Virus record (IMG/VR): IMGVR_UViG_3300028384_000699 | Location: 1-37,687 of that record | DNA: 37,687 nucleotides | Source: a virus | Strand: one strand, 5' to 3' | Shown here: piece after piece, positions 13,929-23,231 of the stretch | Layout of the letters: each line of letters starts with the position of its first letter | Position numbering within the stretch: the first letter of the stretch is position 1 | The notes under the pieces: generated by a model | Told to the model about the DNA's origin: nothing | Seen by the model: only the letters and a program-made list of their open reading frames with translations | Database searches by the model: none | Made by a program: the position numbers and the translations under genes

Positions 13929-15254
13929 CTACAAAACTAAATTTTTACTATACTTAAATTTAACTGGGTATTTCCCATCCTTTTCCAAGATTTCTTGAAT
14001 CTCTTCTAAAGTATTTCTGCCATCCTCTTTGCTAAAATCAAATAAAATGGCATCGTATGTGTATAAAGCTACTTTAGTCTTTTTATCTTTAAGGTAGCGT
14101 AATACATCTTTTAATATAAGAATATTATTTGAGGTTTCCAACGATTGCATCATATAATTCATCAATTTCGCTGGATGCATGTCTTTTAACTCTTTGGTAA
14201 ACTGTTTACCGGACTGTGGATTCCAAACAGATCCATCGTTGTTAAAGGTATTCCACATAGCATCAATATATTCCTGTATTTCCTTGAATATCTTTAAATC
14301 TTTATGCTCTTCAGGTATTTTACCGTAAATTGCTTGAAAGTTAATCTGCTTTGCTTTAGTATATTCTTCATCTGTTATTTCATCTTTACCAAAGTAAAGT
14401 TTTGCTAATTGCTTATGAGCTGATTCAGAGGTAAGTTCATAATCAATCTGCTCAGAAAGTAAACGCAAGTGATACCCGTCAAAATCAAACTCAACAAAGT
14501 AGTCGTTTTGAGGTCTGAAGGCTTTGCGATGCCTCTCCGTGTGAGGAATAGCAGCGAAATTAATACTATTATAAGAATTAGTGGGTCTAGATGTAGCATT
14601 ATATAAATTGTATGAAGTTAGTGCTGTATTGTTATTAATGTTGTATAGTGGATCCCTTGGAGAGAACGCCTCTACAAAAGGTTCGTAATAAACTCCTAAT
14701 CCATACTGCTCTACTAAGTAGAATACGTTAGTTGCAGTTTTATTATAAAAGTCAAATCCGTCTGGTATCTCTAATGATATTGTATCTTTAATAGAATCGT
14801 AAACTTTTTCACAGACTTCGTATAATTTAGATATAGGAATTAACTTATTTACGTGGGGAATATCTCTAAATCTGTTATAATAGTAATTTAAAGCTGAGTT
14901 GTTACGGTTTATCTCTAACTTATCAAACTTAACCATGCTATATAATAATGAAACATCTATAGCTTCCTGTAAATTAAAGTAGTATAACAGCTTCTTTTTA
15001 TCTAATGTATACAGTTTACTACTCTTCAGTAATATGTCGTAGATACGTTTTTTATCTACATTTATACCTTCTTCATGATCTATAGGAATAATATAACCAT
15101 GATCAGATTTTAGTAATCTAATATATACTGCTATAGGGGAGGTAAGTTTAGGATGATATAAGTCATGAGTAGGAATAACCTCTACATAACACCCTAATCT
15201 AATAAGATTTTCTAGATTAACTAACTTAGATTCTTCTTCTACTATATAAAACAC
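13929..15254 (-). CDS. DNA polymerase, divergent family A, polymerase domain only
   Basis: This 441-aa protein keeps the three family A polymerase motifs in order. Before motif A, SRPTNSYNSINFAAIP matches the TGRLSS.PNLQNIP region. Motif A is FVEFDFDGYHLRLL with catalytic D257, and H262 replaces the usual Glu. Motif B is AKQINFQAIYG with K302, F306 and Y310. Motif C is VALYTYDAILFD with catalytic D401, reading YDA where the family has HDE. The first ~190 residues show no intact DEDD exonuclease motifs. The translation start is GTG at 15254. It heads the replication block, immediately downstream of the tail genes. A polymerase with exonuclease on another protein is known in Rhodothermus phage RM378, as I recall. 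The family is clear; biochemical activity is inferred. Confidence 0.82.
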   Translation of the reverse strand: MFYIVEEESKLVNLENLIRLGCYVEVIPTHDLYHPKLTSPIAVYIRLLKSDHGYIIPIDHEEGINVDKKRIYDILLKSSKLYTLDKKKLLYYFNLQEAIDVSLLYSMVKFDKLEINRNNSALNYYYNRFRDIPHVNKLIPISKLYEVCEKVYDSIKDTISLEIPDGFDFYNKTATNVFYLVEQYGLGVYYEPFVEAFSPRDPLYNINNNTALTSYNLYNATSRPTNSYNSINFAAIPHTERHRKAFRPQNDYFVEFDFDGYHLRLLSEQIDYELTSESAHKQLAKLYFGKDEITDEEYTKAKQINFQAIYGKIPEEHKDLKIFKEIQEYIDAMWNTFNNDGSVWNPQSGKQFTKELKDMHPAKLMNYMMQSLETSNNILILKDVLRYLKDKKTKVALYTYDAILFDFSKEDGRNTLEEIQEILEKDGKYPVKFKYSKNLVL

Positions 15255-15302
15255 TTACAAAACCTTTTTATTTAATATAGTAAAAAGGATTCAGAAAGGC
15301 AA

Positions 15303-16130
15303 CTAGTAGTAGTTATTTTGTGAAATATCATTTGTTCCGAAGCCGCCGAACTGTTCGTTTTCATCAAATAAACCTTCGGTAGTCGTTCCGCCGCCGAATC
15401 CGCCTCCACCACCGCCGCCGGATCTTCTAGGTAAGTTTTGTGATGGTTGTCTATCTCTTGCAGCATCAGGAATACGCTTTGGTTTTTTCTTAAACCTCGG
15501 TTTTACTTTTTTAGTAGGAGTTTTTTGAATACTAGAAATCTTTCTAATTATCCTTACTCTTTCTTCTCTAGGTAATTCTTCAAACTTATAACCTTCAACG
15601 TCTGATTCTATATTGACGAACTTATCGTATTCAGTTATGTATAACTCTATACCTTTAAGCTCTAAAGATGCTTTCAGAGTATTTTCTTTATTTCTTGAAG
15701 CAGCTCCTTTATATAAAAATCCTTGATTAAAGATATCTTTCACTGGTTTTTCTAGTATCCATTTTATAGAAGTTCCTTTTAAGTACTTTTCTTTTAATTT
15801 TTTCTTAGACGTATCTTTTTTAACTTCTATAATTTTACCGTTTCTGGTATCCTTGATAAAATACCTTATAAAAAACCCTCTATCGTAATCTTCTGGATCT
15901 GGGTGTACTTGTTCAGATACTAATTTATCTTCATAAGTAGGAAGGGTTAGGTGAGGTTCTGAATCGTCTTCAAAAATTCTTATGGAATCAGGACTTGGAA
16001 CATCCCCTGTAAATGTTTCACCATTATATAACTTATGGTAAGAGCCTTCATAAGGTTCACCATTAGGGAGGAGAAATTCTCCTCTCTGTGCCATAAGTCC
16101 TTTAATATATTTAAATGCTGGTAGCCACAT
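15303..16130 (-). CDS. Structural-type protein with glycine-rich C-terminus, 275 aa
   Basis: I cannot assign a family. The N-terminus contains GEFLLPNGEPYEGSYHKLYN followed by GETFTGDVPSPDS, a pattern of short beta turns seen in virion proteins of tailed phages. The middle is lysine-rich and mixed alpha/beta. The C-terminal ~60 residues are disordered, with a basic KPRFKKKPKRIPDAARDR stretch, a run of seven glycines, and an asparagine/tyrosine end (DISQNNYY). It begins 3 nt after the baseplate hub gene and so is probably the last gene of the virion operon. It may be a baseplate or tail accessory protein. No catalytic motif or membrane segment is visible. Confidence 0.65.
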   Translation of the reverse strand: MWLPAFKYIKGLMAQRGEFLLPNGEPYEGSYHKLYNGETFTGDVPSPDSIRIFEDDSEPHLTLPTYEDKLVSEQVHPDPEDYDRGFFIRYFIKDTRNGKIIEVKKDTSKKKLKEKYLKGTSIKWILEKPVKDIFNQGFLYKGAASRNKENTLKASLELKGIELYITEYDKFVNIESDVEGYKFEELPREERVRIIRKISSIQKTPTKKVKPRFKKKPKRIPDAARDRQPSQNLPRRSGGGGGGGFGGGTTTEGLFDENEQFGGFGTNDISQNNYY

Positions 16131-16133
16131 ATC

Positions 16134-18911
16134 TTATTCTTTTTGATTTGGATCCCATGCCTGGAAGTGCATCCAGTCGTAATTTTTAGCTCTTCCTAAA
16201 CTATACCATCCGTTCTGTTCAAATATATCAATCATATCTTTATACTCTTTCTTAGAAAATAAAGCATTAGGAGATTTTGTTTTAAGGGCATTTTTAGAAG
16301 CGTATAAATCTATAGCAATACCCCATGAGTGCAGACTCCAAGTAGTTCCTCCTCTTTTAGCTCTTTTATTGTACACCCCACTATAAATATTTATACCTAA
16401 TTTATTTATCCTTTCTGAGCCGTATTTTGCTAATATACCATCAAATGCTCCTCTCAAACTTTGCGCTACATTTCTATGAACCCCGTTGATAGTTGTAACA
16501 GGTTTACCGTCGTACTTTAAATTAAACCCTTTAGGAACAGCTACTTTTGCAAAATTAGCTTTATCTCCTGGTTTTCCGTATTTAGCTCTTACGTTTGGTT
16601 GAGTGGTACTATCGTCGGCTTCTTGTTCTGCTTCTTTTCTTCTTTTTTCTTTTTGCTGTTTAAGTTTTTCTTGTGCAGCTAAGAAAGAAGGATCAGGTGT
16701 TTCAGAAGCAGGTAAATTAAACATTTTTGTGGTAACTTCAGTTGTCCATCTATTATCAGCATTTATCTGATCTGTTAATCCTGTTATAATGAACCCTACC
16801 TTATTATGGTATCTTGAAGGAAGAATATTATTCTGTATTCTAAAGGCTTCACCTACTTTTAATCCGCTTATACCATCCATTGTAAAAGAGAGATTTAAAG
16901 GAATGATACCACTGTAAGAAGCTTTTTTACCTGTTTGTCTTTTAGTTCTTTGAGAATGTTTATATGCAAGTTTAGTATATTCTCTATGATCAGCAGTAGC
17001 GTTTCTAAACGCTTCTCTATCCCACTTCTTTTTAACCGTATATAAGTTATACACATCGATTACCCTTTGTCCGTAATCAATAGCTTTTTCGTTTAATTTC
17101 TCTTGATCTGATGCTTCATCATCACTAGCTTTATTTTCTGCAGGTCCTGTGGTTAATTTCTTTTTAAATCTATCTGTAACACCGTCGTTATATCTAGCTA
17201 TACCGTCTAAGCTCTTATCATCACCAGAAACTGCTGCAGAGATTGCTAACATATTAGTAAGTTCTCCTGATATTTTGGATTCTAATTGGAAGTTAGTTAC
17301 TAAACTTCCTAAACCAACTAAATCTAAAACACTAAATTTATCCCCACTAGTCTTTTCTGGATCGTAGTAATTTCTGTCTACGACTCTCCATTCATTAACT
17401 CTTTTGTCTAAATCTAAATCAAATTTATTTATTCCTCCTAAATTAGAATTAACATCACTAAGTACTTTTTTTACAAATGTAAATACATTAGCGTTAGCAT
17501 CTGAATTGTCTATTTCAGCATTTGCAAATCCTTCTACTATACTAATTAAATGGTCTACATTTAATAAAATACTATAGGTATTATCAACTTCTCCGTCAGG
17601 TCCTCTAGTTTCTCGAGGAGAACTAGTTGCGCCACTGTACATTTCAGAATCTGTAAAATATGCACCTTGTTCTTTTTTTAACTTTAACATACAGATGCCT
17701 GGGTTTAGACCTACATGGCCAGGAAATGTAATAAACGTACTTGAAAGTTTTTGTTCGTATCTATCTACTCTAAACGATGTTTCTTTTTCGCCGTCTTCGT
17801 TTTCAGGAATAAGTAATCCATTACATAACCCCAACAGTCCACCTAAATTCAAAAATACAAAAGTATTATTATAACTCTCTCCAGGAGTATACTTTGCATC
17901 ATCTCCTTCAGCAGTTTCTTCTAAACCTACTACATTAAACCCATTACTGCGCATTAAAGTAAATTCCGAATCTTTTATTTCTGCTCCGTTAGGTCCTTTT
18001 GCAAATTTATTCATAAACCTAACATTATCTCCTTTTTTCTTAAGTACCTTTAAAGCTTGTAGAAAAGTAATATCTTTCTCTTTACCTGCTTCAGCTTTAA
18101 CGAATTCTTCGATATTGCTTTTTTTAGAGTTAGGTAGTAATAGATTTAAAGATTCTACGATTTCCCCTTTGGCTTGTATTGATATCGAACAATCAAAGCC
18201 ACCATCTGAGTTGTATGACCAGCTAAAGTTAATAATCCTACCTAAGAATGCACTATAGTTGTAACTAGTTTGTTTTTCTAAATCTAAAATTTCTGCTTCT
18301 AACTCAGATAATTTATTAGATTTCTTTAAATATTTTTCTGCAATAGAATTTTGGAATGTTGATATAGTTCCTTCTTTAGAATCGTAGTATGCTGATGCTC
18401 CGTATTCTACTAATACGTTAAAACCAGGTCTAAAGTATAATTTTTCAGCAGCATCAAGCTGTTCTAATGTCCATACTGTAAAGCCTATTTCGGCTTTTTT
18501 TAAAGTTCCGTATGCACCTTGTGATTGTACAGTAAAACTGTCAATACCCATCATAGGTCTAAACCCACTTTGAATATCATACGTATAAGCACTATCGTTT
18601 TCTAGGAAATTACCTAGAAGTTTTAAACCTTCTCTATTTTTAAACTGTAAGTTACCCTGGTCGTCTTTTCCTTTTTTTAGTACACCACCTTGAAGAATAA
18701 AATTAGCTGCTAGCTCTTCTGTTAATTCTTCATCTGCTTGATCTAGTTTTGTATTAACTGAAGATACAACTCTTACCCATGCTCCTTTATTATTTAAGAG
18801 CATAGAGTTTTCTATTAACTTATCATTACCTTTTAAGAGTGCTTTTCTAGCTTCTAATTGATTATAAACGCCAGAACTAATCGGTATTCCAAATGCTTTT
18901 CCTCCTGACAT
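16134..18911 (-). CDS. Baseplate hub/tail protein with C-terminal M15 peptidase domain
   Basis: This 925-aa protein is one of the two largest ORFs in the window. The N-terminal ~750 residues resemble large baseplate-hub or tail-lysin scaffolds, with a segment near 690-745 (GLKVGEAFRIQNNILP, then KVGFIITGLTDQI) typical of hub proteins. A lysine/glutamate linker (KLKQQKEKRRKEAEQEADD) follows. The last ~130 residues form a VanY/M15 D,D-carboxypeptidase-like domain with zinc motif SLHSWGIAIDLYA (H and D) and DWMHFQAW (second His). It probably cleaves peptidoglycan crosslinks as the tail tube penetrates, the role of gp5 lysozyme in T4. It lies directly after the LysM wedge gene. The peptidase domain is confident; the hub role comes from position and size. 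Confidence 0.8.
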   Translation of the reverse strand: MSGGKAFGIPISSGVYNQLEARKALLKGNDKLIENSMLLNNKGAWVRVVSSVNTKLDQADEELTEELAANFILQGGVLKKGKDDQGNLQFKNREGLKLLGNFLENDSAYTYDIQSGFRPMMGIDSFTVQSQGAYGTLKKAEIGFTVWTLEQLDAAEKLYFRPGFNVLVEYGASAYYDSKEGTISTFQNSIAEKYLKKSNKLSELEAEILDLEKQTSYNYSAFLGRIINFSWSYNSDGGFDCSISIQAKGEIVESLNLLLPNSKKSNIEEFVKAEAGKEKDITFLQALKVLKKKGDNVRFMNKFAKGPNGAEIKDSEFTLMRSNGFNVVGLEETAEGDDAKYTPGESYNNTFVFLNLGGLLGLCNGLLIPENEDGEKETSFRVDRYEQKLSSTFITFPGHVGLNPGICMLKLKKEQGAYFTDSEMYSGATSSPRETRGPDGEVDNTYSILLNVDHLISIVEGFANAEIDNSDANANVFTFVKKVLSDVNSNLGGINKFDLDLDKRVNEWRVVDRNYYDPEKTSGDKFSVLDLVGLGSLVTNFQLESKISGELTNMLAISAAVSGDDKSLDGIARYNDGVTDRFKKKLTTGPAENKASDDEASDQEKLNEKAIDYGQRVIDVYNLYTVKKKWDREAFRNATADHREYTKLAYKHSQRTKRQTGKKASYSGIIPLNLSFTMDGISGLKVGEAFRIQNNILPSRYHNKVGFIITGLTDQINADNRWTTEVTTKMFNLPASETPDPSFLAAQEKLKQQKEKRRKEAEQEADDSTTQPNVRAKYGKPGDKANFAKVAVPKGFNLKYDGKPVTTINGVHRNVAQSLRGAFDGILAKYGSERINKLGINIYSGVYNKRAKRGGTTWSLHSWGIAIDLYASKNALKTKSPNALFSKKEYKDMIDIFEQNGWYSLGRAKNYDWMHFQAWDPNQKE

Positions 18912-19213
18912 TATCTTTCATTGTTTAGTTTGTTATATAAGTTGATAACATTAGAAGGGTCTGCTGGTATTCTTATTTGAACACCTGGTTTAACAACTAA
19001 AGAGTCTTTTTTAAAATTATTAGCACCTGCTATAATCCACCATAAAGACGCATTATTATAAAACTGTAAAGCTAATGTATCGTACCTATCACCGGCTGTG
19101 GTAATAGCGTAAATGTCATCAGAACTTAAAGGGATTTCAGGAAATATAATATTTCTATAATATCTTACTCCTTCAGAGTCTTTTTTTACTTGTATATTTT
19201 TATACCTATTCAT
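18911..19213 (-). CDS. Baseplate wedge protein with LysM-like domain, gp53-like
   Basis: This 100-aa protein has a LysM-type fold. DDIYAITTAGDRYDTLALQF is the start of the repeat, NNASLWWIIAGANNF is the middle helix, and VVKPGVQIRIPADPSNVIN is the closing strand. Small LysM proteins of this kind (gp53 of T4, gpX of P2, Gp53-like in injection systems) clamp wedge components in contractile baseplates rather than bind cell wall. It has a short basic N-terminal extension with YRNIIFPEIPLSSDD. It overlaps both neighbours by one base, between the 458-aa baseplate/tube-end protein and the hub. Confidence 0.82.
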   Translation of the reverse strand: MNRYKNIQVKKDSEGVRYYRNIIFPEIPLSSDDIYAITTAGDRYDTLALQFYNNASLWWIIAGANNFKKDSLVVKPGVQIRIPADPSNVINLYNKLNNER

Positions 19214-20589
19214 TATAGTAACGTATTACCTACATTATAAATATACTTCTTATCAAACGTTGTGTTGAAATTGTGTATTGGTTGGAAAGAACACTGAACG
19301 TCTAATATATGAGGAAGTTCGGAATCTTCATTCTGTCCACCGAAACTATAATCTGTGTTCCAGCTTAGATTTACGCTTTGGAAAAATCCTGTTTGGTTAA
19401 TTAAGTAATCTCCTATTGTAACTGTAGCAAAATTACCTCTCATAAAGCTGCTTCCAACATAGGTTGGAGCCATCTGACCTACTAGTAAATTTAATTTATT
19501 GTATAAAGGGTCTACCTCTGATCTAGATAAAGCAGCTACTTTAAATCCGAATTGAATAGATCTAGTAAAACCTGAGTATGTGTAGAAATCTTCTGCTCTA
19601 CCAATATACTTAAATCCATTCCAATCTGCTCCATAATCATCACTAAAAGAATCTAGGAATGCTCTAAAATTTAAATGAGTAACAGTAGGTTCTCCACCTT
19701 CACTAGTTTGAGGTGATATAATTTTAAACCTAAATTTAATTAAATCTTGAAATTCCTTTTCTGTTTGTTCATCGATAGAGGTACTATCTTCAATAGAACT
19801 AGTTACAGGAGCTTTCGCTGTAATTATATCAAATGCAGATGAAGGATCTGAATAGTTAAATCCTGCATCTTTATTAATAAAGTTTTCATTATTAGAATTA
19901 GTAAATGAACCTGTACCGAAATATTCTGATTGGTCAAGTTTTTCGAATGTTCCTAATTCTTGTTTTATATTTTTATTAAGAGCTTCTTTAGTAGTAGTAG
20001 CTCTTGAAGGTTCGTTACTAGCAGAAGCAAAATACTCTAAAACTATAGGGCTTCTGTTTTGTTCGAAATCACCAGAAGTCTCTATTTTACCTCTAGTTTC
20101 AATAATACCATCTAAAGAGCCAGATACATTTCTCCTAGGTATATTTTTATACTCTATATGTCCTTGTACCCCCGGTAGGTATCCTAATTTACCTGCAAAC
20201 CCTTTAACTAAATGTGTTCCTGTACCGTTTACTGGTATTTGAGCTAATGTTGAAGCTAATACTTTAGCTGTATTAGCAACACCCCTAATTACATCCCCTG
20301 CAAGAGTACCGCCAGTCTGTTGATTACCTTTTAAATCGTACCGATATGACTTTACTCTCTGTTCTACAGTATTTAAAGAAGCTTGATTTGCTGCAAATTT
20401 TAAAGCAGCAGGAGTGGATGTAAGTAATTTAGTGATTCTTTTTAAGTCGTCTACTCTTTTGACACCTTCCAATTCGATACCGGACGAACTTGCGCTACCA
20501 TCTATTGGTTTAGTAACCAAAGGATCTTCAGCTCCAAATTCACCATAAGTCAAAGACTTAAGATTTGTCTGTATATCAATTAACGGCAT
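19213..20589 (-). CDS. Baseplate/tail-tube-end protein, 458 aa
   Basis: This is a structural protein of the baseplate region, though I cannot map it to one T4 gene. Residues up to ~260 are low-complexity and helical. From about 275 a folded domain begins (FRFKIISPQTSEGG), continuing with THLNFRAFLDSFSDDYGADW, RAEDFYTYSGFTRSIQFGFK, VGQMAPTYVGSSFMRG and TIGDYLINQTGFFQSVNL, and ending HILDVQCSFQPIHNFNTTF. This resembles the tube-like fold of tail-tube initiator and cap proteins (gp48/gp54 of T4 and their relatives). It is one base from the LysM wedge gene, and its place between tape measure and wedge supports a baseplate-tube junction role. Confidence 0.7.
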   Translation of the reverse strand: MPLIDIQTNLKSLTYGEFGAEDPLVTKPIDGSASSSGIELEGVKRVDDLKRITKLLTSTPAALKFAANQASLNTVEQRVKSYRYDLKGNQQTGGTLAGDVIRGVANTAKVLASTLAQIPVNGTGTHLVKGFAGKLGYLPGVQGHIEYKNIPRRNVSGSLDGIIETRGKIETSGDFEQNRSPIVLEYFASASNEPSRATTTKEALNKNIKQELGTFEKLDQSEYFGTGSFTNSNNENFINKDAGFNYSDPSSAFDIITAKAPVTSSIEDSTSIDEQTEKEFQDLIKFRFKIISPQTSEGGEPTVTHLNFRAFLDSFSDDYGADWNGFKYIGRAEDFYTYSGFTRSIQFGFKVAALSRSEVDPLYNKLNLLVGQMAPTYVGSSFMRGNFATVTIGDYLINQTGFFQSVNLSWNTDYSFGGQNEDSELPHILDVQCSFQPIHNFNTTFDKKYIYNVGNTLL

Positions 20590-20608
20590 GGCTAGATATT
20601 AGTTTTAA

Positions 20609-20848
20609 TTAACCTGTAATATCTCTAGCTCTATCTTTGATTCCTTTTTCCGGAAGATTGTCCAAATAGTTATTATCAGGTTTTTTACCTTTTAAACTCA
20701 ATTGAGACTCACGAGCCAGAATATCTGGTTTGTCAGTAATAGAAGAGTTGTAATGTAGAGTGGAAGTATTTTTAGCTCCATCTCTAATAGAAGGTGTTAC
20801 ACCTTTCAATCCTAATACAGAATCTTTTAATTTAGTAAATAATGACAT
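20609..20848 (-). CDS. Small structural-region protein, 79 aa
   Basis: I do not recognise this protein. It is 79 residues long, basic, hydrophilic and probably mostly unstructured (SVLGLKGVTPSIRDGAKNTS, later GIKDRARDITG), with no cysteine or membrane segment. It lies between the tape measure and the 458-aa baseplate protein, and its start follows an exact TATTTATAATA 11-mer by 12 nt. The 19-nt spacing to the next gene is normal here. It may be a small baseplate or tail-completion protein, judged by position only. Confidence 0.6.
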   Translation of the reverse strand: MSLFTKLKDSVLGLKGVTPSIRDGAKNTSTLHYNSSITDKPDILARESQLSLKGKKPDNNYLDNLPEKGIKDRARDITG

Positions 20849-20860
20849 GTTATTAATTTT

Positions 20861-20871
20861 TATTATAAATA
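20861..20871 (-). promoter_or_regulatory. 11-mer TATTTATAATA motif before the 79-aa gene
   Basis: Exact copy of the recurrent 11-mer, 12 nt before the ATG at 20848 and just after the tape-measure stop codon. It contains TATAAT on the coding strand. See the finding on this motif. Confidence 0.4.
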
Positions 20872-20875
20872 GTTA

Positions 20876-23193
20876 TTAATTGCTTAGTTTAGAGTTAAGT
20901 ACTAATGTTTCACCTACTTTACTTCCATCTAAGTAAACATCCCCTCCTGCTCTAACTAATCCTATCAATTCCTGTAGTAATGCTTCTACATTACCTCCTA
21001 GCTTAGTACCGCCGGCCATAGTAATAGTATCTTTAGCTAAAGGCTTAATAGTAAAATCAGAGACTGGCATTTCTGTTGATCTAGATTTAGATTGTGAAAT
21101 ATCTCTTGCTGCTAAACCTGCATCTATTGCTACAGATGCTGCAGTACCTAATCCTGGTATAGTGCTTGCTGCACCTGATGCTAATTCTAAAGCTGCTCCG
21201 GCGTAATCTCCTTTTGCGGCTCTACTTATTGCGAATCCAACCCCAGCTAAAGCCCCAATCAAAGGTATTTTCTTGAGTAGAGACTTCCCAACTGCTTTTG
21301 TAGCAGTTTTTCCTACGGTCTTCGCAACATTTTTCCCGGTTGTTTTAGCTACTTGTTTTCCTACATTTTTTGCAGTTTCTTTTCCTCCTAATTTTAAAAC
21401 ACTCTTTAAATTTTTAGCTCCTTTTACTAGGCTACTAAAAGTTTTAACCATGCCTCTCATTTGTTTGAAAAAACTTAAACTACCTAAGGCAGTCATAGCT
21501 ATCATAATTTTACCAGAATGATCTGATAAGAATGAAAAAACCTTGGCTATTTTATTTAGAGGGTCTCCTAAAGCCTTCACAGATTCTGTCATCTGTTTTT
21601 GAAGTTCAGCTTGTGCTTCTGCGGCGGTTTTAGTTTCTAATTGATCTAATAACTCTTGAGCTCCTGCTGTTTGTCTAATTTTAGCTAAAGCGGCTTCCCG
21701 TTTCTCTTCGTCTTTAATTAGCATAGCTTTTTCGTACTGTGTACGTACAGCTTCATCTAAAGACTTACTTTGATCGCCACCTAGTTTAGTTATAGCTTCT
21801 TGCTTAATTAATGTTTCCGCTAATTCATCTCTAGACATACCCATAGATTTAGCTAGGGCGTTTTGCTGTAGGACGTTTAGTTTGGAAAAATCTGCAGATG
21901 TTCCTATATTTTTTGCTAACTCTTGAGCCAATGTTGCTTGATCTCCGGTAAGAGCTGCCATTCTAGCTTTATCTAGATTTAAATCTCTACCTAAGAGTAA
22001 TTCTGCTTCCATTTCATTAGCAATAGAAGATTCAAAATCTAGTAACGCATCTCCTGAAGCGTTTAACTGTGCAAAGGAAAGTCCTAATTTTCTAGCCTGG
22101 AAAGCTGCTTTTCCTATACCTCCAGAGAATTTAGAAGTGGTTAATTGAGTAGCAGCACTTGCTGAAGCCACATCTTTCATTATATCTTGATAAAAGATTT
22201 TAGGTCGGTTCCGGTTGCTGCGGTAAATTGAGCAAGGTTAGCAGCTTGTTCAGCCGATACTCCCAGCTTTTTTGTCATAGTAGCAAATGAAACTAATGTA
22301 TCGTTTGATAGGTCTGCTGTAGTTCCCATAGCGTCAGACATCGCATGTTGAACTTTCAACATATCTTCCCCCACTAGACTTTTAGTAGCGGCGCCTAAAG
22401 CTATGAAACGGTCATCAAGAGCATCTGCTTCGGATGCAGATAAGTTTAAGTTACGTTGCATATCAACCATAACTTCATTAGTCCTTACTAGACCTTTACT
22501 TATCTTACCTATAGCAAAGGTAGCAGCAAATTTAGCTACTACTCCTCCTAATTGCTTACCGCCTGCAAGCATTGCGTTTCCACCTTCAGCAGCGGCTGAA
22601 CGAGCAGCGTCGGCAGCTTTTTCAAATTCTCCGAAAACTTTACTCATACCGGGTATGTCTTTGACAAACCCTGCCATTTTGTCGAAGAAGTTAGTCTTAC
22701 TATTTATTTCATCAGCAGCTTCTGCTACTTCTTGAAAATTTTGTGCTAATCTACCTGCTTCATCTCTGGCGTTTGATAGTTCAGTTAAAGTCTTATTTAA
22801 TGCCCTTCTTTCTTTCTCTGTTGCAGTTACCCTTGCTTCTGCTAATACTTTAATTTGGGAATCAAGCTCTGCAATTTTTCCTTTTAACCTTTCTTGAGCT
22901 CTTGATGCAGTAGATAAAGCTTTTTCGGATTTAAGTTTATCTTTATCTAATCTAGCGATTATTTTAGCTTCTTGCTGTATACCTTTGACTGCGCTGGCAG
23001 AATTTTTCATTGCTGAAGCAAAATCATCTCCGCTTTTTGCTGCATCAGAAATATTAGCCACCATACTAGTGAAAGCAGCTTGTGACTGTATAGCATCTTC
23101 TCGTAATTCTGCTAATCTTTCACCTGCTTTTTCTAAATTAGCAGCTAACTCTTTTGCTGTTTCGGGATTTGGTATGTTTTTTTCCTCTGCCAT
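20876..23193 (-). CDS. Tail tape measure-like protein, with one-base frameshift
   Basis: Two adjacent frames together form one tail tape measure-like protein of 772 aa. The first (23193 down to about 22193) is alanine/lysine-rich coiled coil (ELAANLEKAGERLAELREDA) and ends TAATGTDLKSF before an out-of-frame stop. The second continues YQDIMKDVASASAATQ from a one-base-shifted frame. It goes on through ELLLGRDLNLDKARMAAL, a lysine/alanine region of imperfect GK.VAKT repeats, and a hydrophobic segment IPLIGALAGVGFAISRAA. Adding one T to the T4 run at 22192-22195 restores a single frame. It follows the gp26/gp51-like genes, the normal place for a tape measure, and would set tail length inside the tube. 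Confidence 0.78.
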
Positions 23194-23207
23194 TAACTAT
23201 AGGTATA

Positions 23208-23218
23208 TACTATAAATA
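23208..23218 (-). promoter_or_regulatory. 11-mer motif variant before the tape measure
   Basis: TATTTATAGTA on the coding strand, one base from the recurrent 11-mer, 14 nt before the ATG at 23193 and directly after a 9-bp hairpin (23221-23247). See the finding on this motif. Confidence 0.35.
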
Positions 23219-23231
23219 GCAAAGGCCTCTT

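Noticed and set aside
15370-15425. CCGCCGCC-rich tract as a repeat or CRISPR-like element
   Set aside because: It encodes the polyglycine run of the 275-aa protein; there is no spacer-repeat pattern anywhere in the window.
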